From Planctomycetota bacterium (GTDB lineage: Bacteria; Planctomycetota; SZUA-567), in contig JAISYD010000066.1 in NCBI GenBank assembly GCA_031270145.1, positions 1 to 8,878 of the forward strand: a DNA stretch of 8,878 bases, read 5' to 3'. A program made the translations under genes and the position numbers. The notes under the pieces were generated by a model. The model ran no database searches. It worked only from the letters and a program-made list of their open reading frames with translations, and had not been told where the DNA came from. Shown here in pieces: positions 6,638 to 8,878 of this stretch (the first letter of the stretch is position 1; each line of letters opens with the position of its first letter).

Positions 6638-7705
6638 ATGGAATACAAATCCCCGCTCCACAAGACTGTAATGACCACCAAGACCGAGTTCTGGAACGAC
6701 TCCTGCGCCATCTGCGAGCTGGAGCCGGCCATCGCCAACGGCGCCACCGGCGCCACCACCAATCCGGTCATCGTCGGCAATGTCCTCAAGAAGGAGATGC
6801 ACCTTTGGCGCGACCGCATCGTCGAGCTGATCCAGCAGATGCCGCACGCCACCGAGGACGACATCGCCTGGAAGGTCAACGAGGAGATGGCGGTCAAGGG
6901 CGCCAAATTGTTCGAGGACGTCTTCAAGAAAGAGAAGGGGAAGAAGGGGCGCATATCCATCCAGACCAACGCCAAGAATTACCGGAACGCCGAGGCCATG
7001 TGGAAACAGGCCGTCCACTTCAACGCCTTGGCCCCCAACATGCAGGTGAAGATGCCGGTCAGCAAGGAGGGCGTGGAGGCGGTCGAGGAGTCCACCTACC
7101 AGGGCGTGAGCGTCAACGCCACGGTCAGCTTCTGTGTACCCCAGGTGCTGGCGGTGGCCGAGGCGGTGGAGCGCGGCCTCAAGCGCCGCCAGAAGGAGGG
7201 GAAGGACATTTCCCAGATGTCCCCGATCTGTACCATGATGGTCGGTCGTCTGGACGACGCCCTGAAGGCCATTTGGGCGAAGCAGGGCACCCCCTGCGAT
7301 CCGGGCATACTGGAGTGGGCCGGCATCGCCTGCTTCAAGCGCGCCTACCGGATTTACGGCGAGAAGAAATACGCCACCCGCCTCTTGTCCGCCGCCTACC
7401 GCAACGTCATGCAGTGGTCCGAGTTCGTCGGCGGCGACGTGGTGCTCACCATCACCTCGGACTGGCAGGACGTCATCAACAAGTCCGGCATCGATCCAAC
7501 GCCGCGCATGGACGTCCCGGTCGACCCGAAGATCGTCGAAGCCCTCCTGAAATACTTCCCCGACTTTCGGAAGGCCTACGAGCCGGACGGCATGAAGCCG
7601 GAGGAGTTCGTCGAGTTCCTGCCCACCAAACGCACCCTCAGCCAGTTCCTGGGCGGCTACGCCAGCCTGGTGGAGACCATCCGCGGCTTCATGATCAAGC
7701 TGTAG
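6638..7705 (+). CDS. Transaldolase-family protein (class I aldolase fold)
   Basis: This is probably a cytoplasmic TIM-barrel enzyme forming a lysine Schiff base; classical transaldolase moves a dihydroxyacetone unit from sedoheptulose 7-phosphate to glyceraldehyde 3-phosphate. It has 355 residues. Visible family motifs are Asp21 (in EFWNDS), GATGATTNPVIV (35-46), IQTNAKNY (108-115), VKMPVSKEG with the likely Schiff-base Lys138 (137-145), GVSVNATVSF (156-165) and MVGRLDD (201-207). These match the positions of TalB Asp17, TNP, Lys132, Asn154 and Arg181 in order. It is longer than typical TalB (about 317), and its spacing and C-terminus (about 285-355) differ, so it belongs to a divergent transaldolase-like branch whose substrate may not be the pentose-phosphate one. 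I give no tal symbol for that reason. It lies 63 nt after priA with its own promoter, and ends facing the minus-strand tctC gene. Confidence 0.88.
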   Translation: MEYKSPLHKTVMTTKTEFWNDSCAICELEPAIANGATGATTNPVIVGNVLKKEMHLWRDRIVELIQQMPHATEDDIAWKVNEEMAVKGAKLFEDVFKKEKGKKGRISIQTNAKNYRNAEAMWKQAVHFNALAPNMQVKMPVSKEGVEAVEESTYQGVSVNATVSFCVPQVLAVAEAVERGLKRRQKEGKDISQMSPICTMMVGRLDDALKAIWAKQGTPCDPGILEWAGIACFKRAYRIYGEKKYATRLLSAAYRNVMQWSEFVGGDVVLTITSDWQDVINKSGIDPTPRMDVPVDPKIVEALLKYFPDFRKAYEPDGMKPEEFVEFLPTKRTLSQFLGGYASLVETIRGFMIKL

Positions 7706-7710
7706 CCCCG

Positions 7711-7729
7711 CGGCGGGTTCCAGCCGCCG
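7711..7729 (+). terminator. Weak hairpin just after the transaldolase stop
   Basis: CGGCGG (7711-7716) pairs with CCGCCG (7724-7729) around a 7-nt loop, starting 6 nt after the stop codon. No T-tract follows (ACGTTAATG), so it is at best a poor intrinsic terminator or an RNA 3'-end stabiliser. Confidence 0.25.
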
Positions 7730-7746
7730 ACGTTAATGCCCGCGAT

Positions 7747-7780
7747 AAAAACCGCCGGCCGGGACGCTCCCGGCCGGCGG
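7747..7780 (-). terminator. Strong intrinsic terminator for the minus-strand tctC gene
   Basis: CCGCCGGCCGGG (7752-7763) and CCCGGCCGGCGG (7769-7780) form a perfect 12-bp stem with a 5-nt loop. Read on the minus strand, the stem is followed by TTTTT (7751-7747), a textbook intrinsic terminator 46 nt beyond the tctC stop. Read on the plus strand the tail is CGTTAAATT, so it may also terminate the transaldolase transcript, less efficiently. Confidence 0.8.
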
Positions 7781-7825
7781 CGTTAAATTGGACGCTTCTC
7801 CCGGGGCGCGATCGCGCGGGCCCGG

Positions 7826-8782
7826 TCAATTGCCGGTCAGCGCTTTCTCGTATTTCTTGTAGAGGGCGAACTGCTCGTCAATGTACTTGACCGCCGCCTC
7901 GGGGGTCATGTAGCTGGCGTTGACGAAGTTCTTCTTGCAGTCGGCTATGTAGGCGGGGTTCTCGGCCACCTTCTTGGAGGCGGCGTTGAAGGTGTCGATG
8001 ATGGCCCTTGGCGTCCCCTTGGGGAAAATCATGTAGAAGAATTTGTCGAACACCAGGTTGTAGCCGGAGTCGGCGAAGGTGCTGACGTCCTCGGCGCCGG
8101 CCAGGCGCTGGTCGGAGAGGATGCCGAGGCATTTGAATTCCTTCTTGTCGATGAAGCCCTTCATCAGGCCGTATTGGGTGCCGATGACGTCGATGCGGCC
8201 GCCCAGGAGGGCGGTGGTCTTCTCGGCGGCGGTGCCGGCGTCGACGATGTTGAACTCGGCCCCGGACGCCGCCGCCAGGGCCAGTATGTGCAGGTGGGTG
8301 AAGGAGCCGCTCTCGGTGCCGAAGCTGACGTCGCCCGGATGGGCCTTGACGTAGTCCACCAGTTCCTTGATGTTGTTGTAGGGAGCCTTGATGTTGGAGG
8401 CGAAACAGTTGGACTTGTCGATGACCGGCATGCCCGCCACCTCGAACCCTTCGGTGATGGAATAGTCCATCATCTCCATGATGTTGGCGATCAGCGCCCC
8501 GCTGTGGTAGAACAAGGCCCGGTAGCCGTTGGGGGCCGAGTTTTTCACGTTGTTCAGCCCGATGGTGCCGGCGGAGCCCGACATGTTCACCACCACCATC
8601 GGCTGGCCGAGCTCCTTCTCAAGGTACTTGAGGAAGATGCGGCAGTTGGTGTCGGTGTCGCCGCCCGGGCTGGTGGGCACCACGATTTCGACCGGGCGCT
8701 CCGGCCAATTTCCCGCCAGGGCGGCGGAGCCGGCCAGGGCGGCGATCGCCATAAGCGTCGCGAATTTCCCAATTCTTTCCAT
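7826..8782 (-). CDS. TctC/Bug-family periplasmic substrate-binding protein
   Basis: This is the extracytoplasmic receptor of a tripartite tricarboxylate transporter (TTT) system; it captures a carboxylate-type ligand for TctA/TctB membrane partners. It has 318 residues, usual for the family. A signal peptide has a charged start (MERIGK), a hydrophobic core and a likely signal peptidase I cut after Ala23 (AALA/GN). The mature protein opens with the Bug hallmark WPERPVEIVVPTSPGGDTD (26-44). Other family-like segments are GSAGTIGLNNV (69-79), APNGYRAL (83-90), KAHPGDVSFGTESG (146-159), ALLGGRIDVIG (191-201) and FPKGTPRAIID (253-263). Four mature cysteines (47, 126, 218, 282) could form disulfides. 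The start at 8782 has AGGAG at 8794-8790, 7 nt away. No tctA or tctB follows; a strong terminator lies downstream instead. The ligand cannot be read from the sequence. Confidence 0.92.
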   Translation of the reverse strand: MERIGKFATLMAIAALAGSAALAGNWPERPVEIVVPTSPGGDTDTNCRIFLKYLEKELGQPMVVVNMSGSAGTIGLNNVKNSAPNGYRALFYHSGALIANIMEMMDYSITEGFEVAGMPVIDKSNCFASNIKAPYNNIKELVDYVKAHPGDVSFGTESGSFTHLHILALAAASGAEFNIVDAGTAAEKTTALLGGRIDVIGTQYGLMKGFIDKKEFKCLGILSDQRLAGAEDVSTFADSGYNLVFDKFFYMIFPKGTPRAIIDTFNAASKKVAENPAYIADCKKNFVNASYMTPEAAVKYIDEQFALYKKYEKALTGN

Positions 8783-8878
8783 GTTTTTTCTCCTGATGCA
8801 GATGACCTATGTCCGACCGGAGCGGCTTCCGGGCCGCCCGGCCATTGAGGTTGCCGGCGTTAATCCGCGGCGCCGGCC
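8783..8878 (-). other. Upstream region of tctC, no clear promoter
   Basis: These 96 nt carry the tctC Shine-Dalgarno site and an interrupted palindrome CCGGGC-C-GCCCGG at 8829-8841, a possible operator but easily chance in such GC-rich DNA. I see no good -35/-10 pair and no -24/-12 sigma54 site, and no start of another gene. The promoter may lie beyond the right edge, or tctC may follow another minus-strand gene. Confidence 0.3.

Noticed and set aside
7806..7817. GCGCGATCGCGC palindrome containing the octamer GCGATCGC, also present at 8742-8749
   Set aside because: The octamer resembles the cyanobacterial HIP1 repeat, but two copies in nearly 9 kb of GC-rich DNA are not a meaningful excess, and the gene content is not cyanobacterial.
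8174..8848. 224-codon plus-strand frame opposite tctC
   Set aside because: It is a mirror frame of a secure TctC-family gene, rich in Gly, Val, Asp and His, with no ribosome binding site noted.
7731..8863. Recurring short string CGTTAA(A)T near 7731, 7781 and 8858
   Set aside because: The copies are only 6-8 nt, are not regularly placed, and have no shared longer context, so chance is sufficient.
1..8878. Search for a defence, toxin-antitoxin, phage or mobile system
   Set aside because: All long coding regions are explained by chemosensory, metabolic, replication or transport families. There are no recombinases, terminal repeats, direct-repeat arrays, tRNA attachment sites or abrupt composition changes that I can see.

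Overview
The window is GC-rich bacterial DNA, densely coded, with a strong bias to G or C at third codon positions. A periplasmic solute-binding protein with a signal peptide and a second exported protein at the left edge point to a Gram-negative host. A full CheA kinase suggests a chemotactic, or CheA-signalling, lifestyle. The close PdxY match and the TctC-type protein would fit a proteobacterium or a Desulfobacterota/Synergistota-like anaerobe, but nothing here fixes the phylum. I see no tRNA, rRNA, CRISPR array, transposase or phage gene.

Layout. (1) Bases 1-141, minus strand: the first 47 codons of an exported or lipoprotein-like protein that runs off the left edge. Its own promoter and Shine-Dalgarno site are visible. 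(2) Bases 142-553: a divergent intergenic region. It holds that minus-strand promoter, a G-rich and possibly structured stretch, an intrinsic-terminator hairpin reading rightward (422-451), and then a near-consensus -10 box that probably drives the next gene. (3) Bases 554-6574, plus strand: cheA, pdxY and priA, tightly spaced (34-nt gap, then a 4-nt overlap), so probably one transcript. (4) Bases 6638-7705, plus strand: a transaldolase-family gene, apparently with its own promoter buried in the last codons of priA. (5) Bases 7706-7825: a convergent intergenic region with a perfect 12-bp hairpin that terminates the minus-strand gene and perhaps both. (6) Bases 7826-8782, minus strand: a TctC/Bug-type periplasmic binding protein with no tctA or tctB in view.

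Functions. The genes do not form one pathway: a chemosensory kinase, B6 salvage (PdxY), replication restart (PriA), sugar-phosphate carbon transfer (transaldolase family) and carboxylate capture (TctC). The grouping looks like a housekeeping run rather than a defence or mobile system.

The most distinctive element is inside cheA. Where a classical CheA has its small P2 domain for docking the response regulator, this protein carries about 300 residues made of three tandem repeats with a spacing of about 102 residues. The gene also stands apart from any visible cheW, cheY, cheB, cheR or receptor gene. The second point of interest is the hairpin-bearing, apparently non-coding stretch just upstream of cheA.
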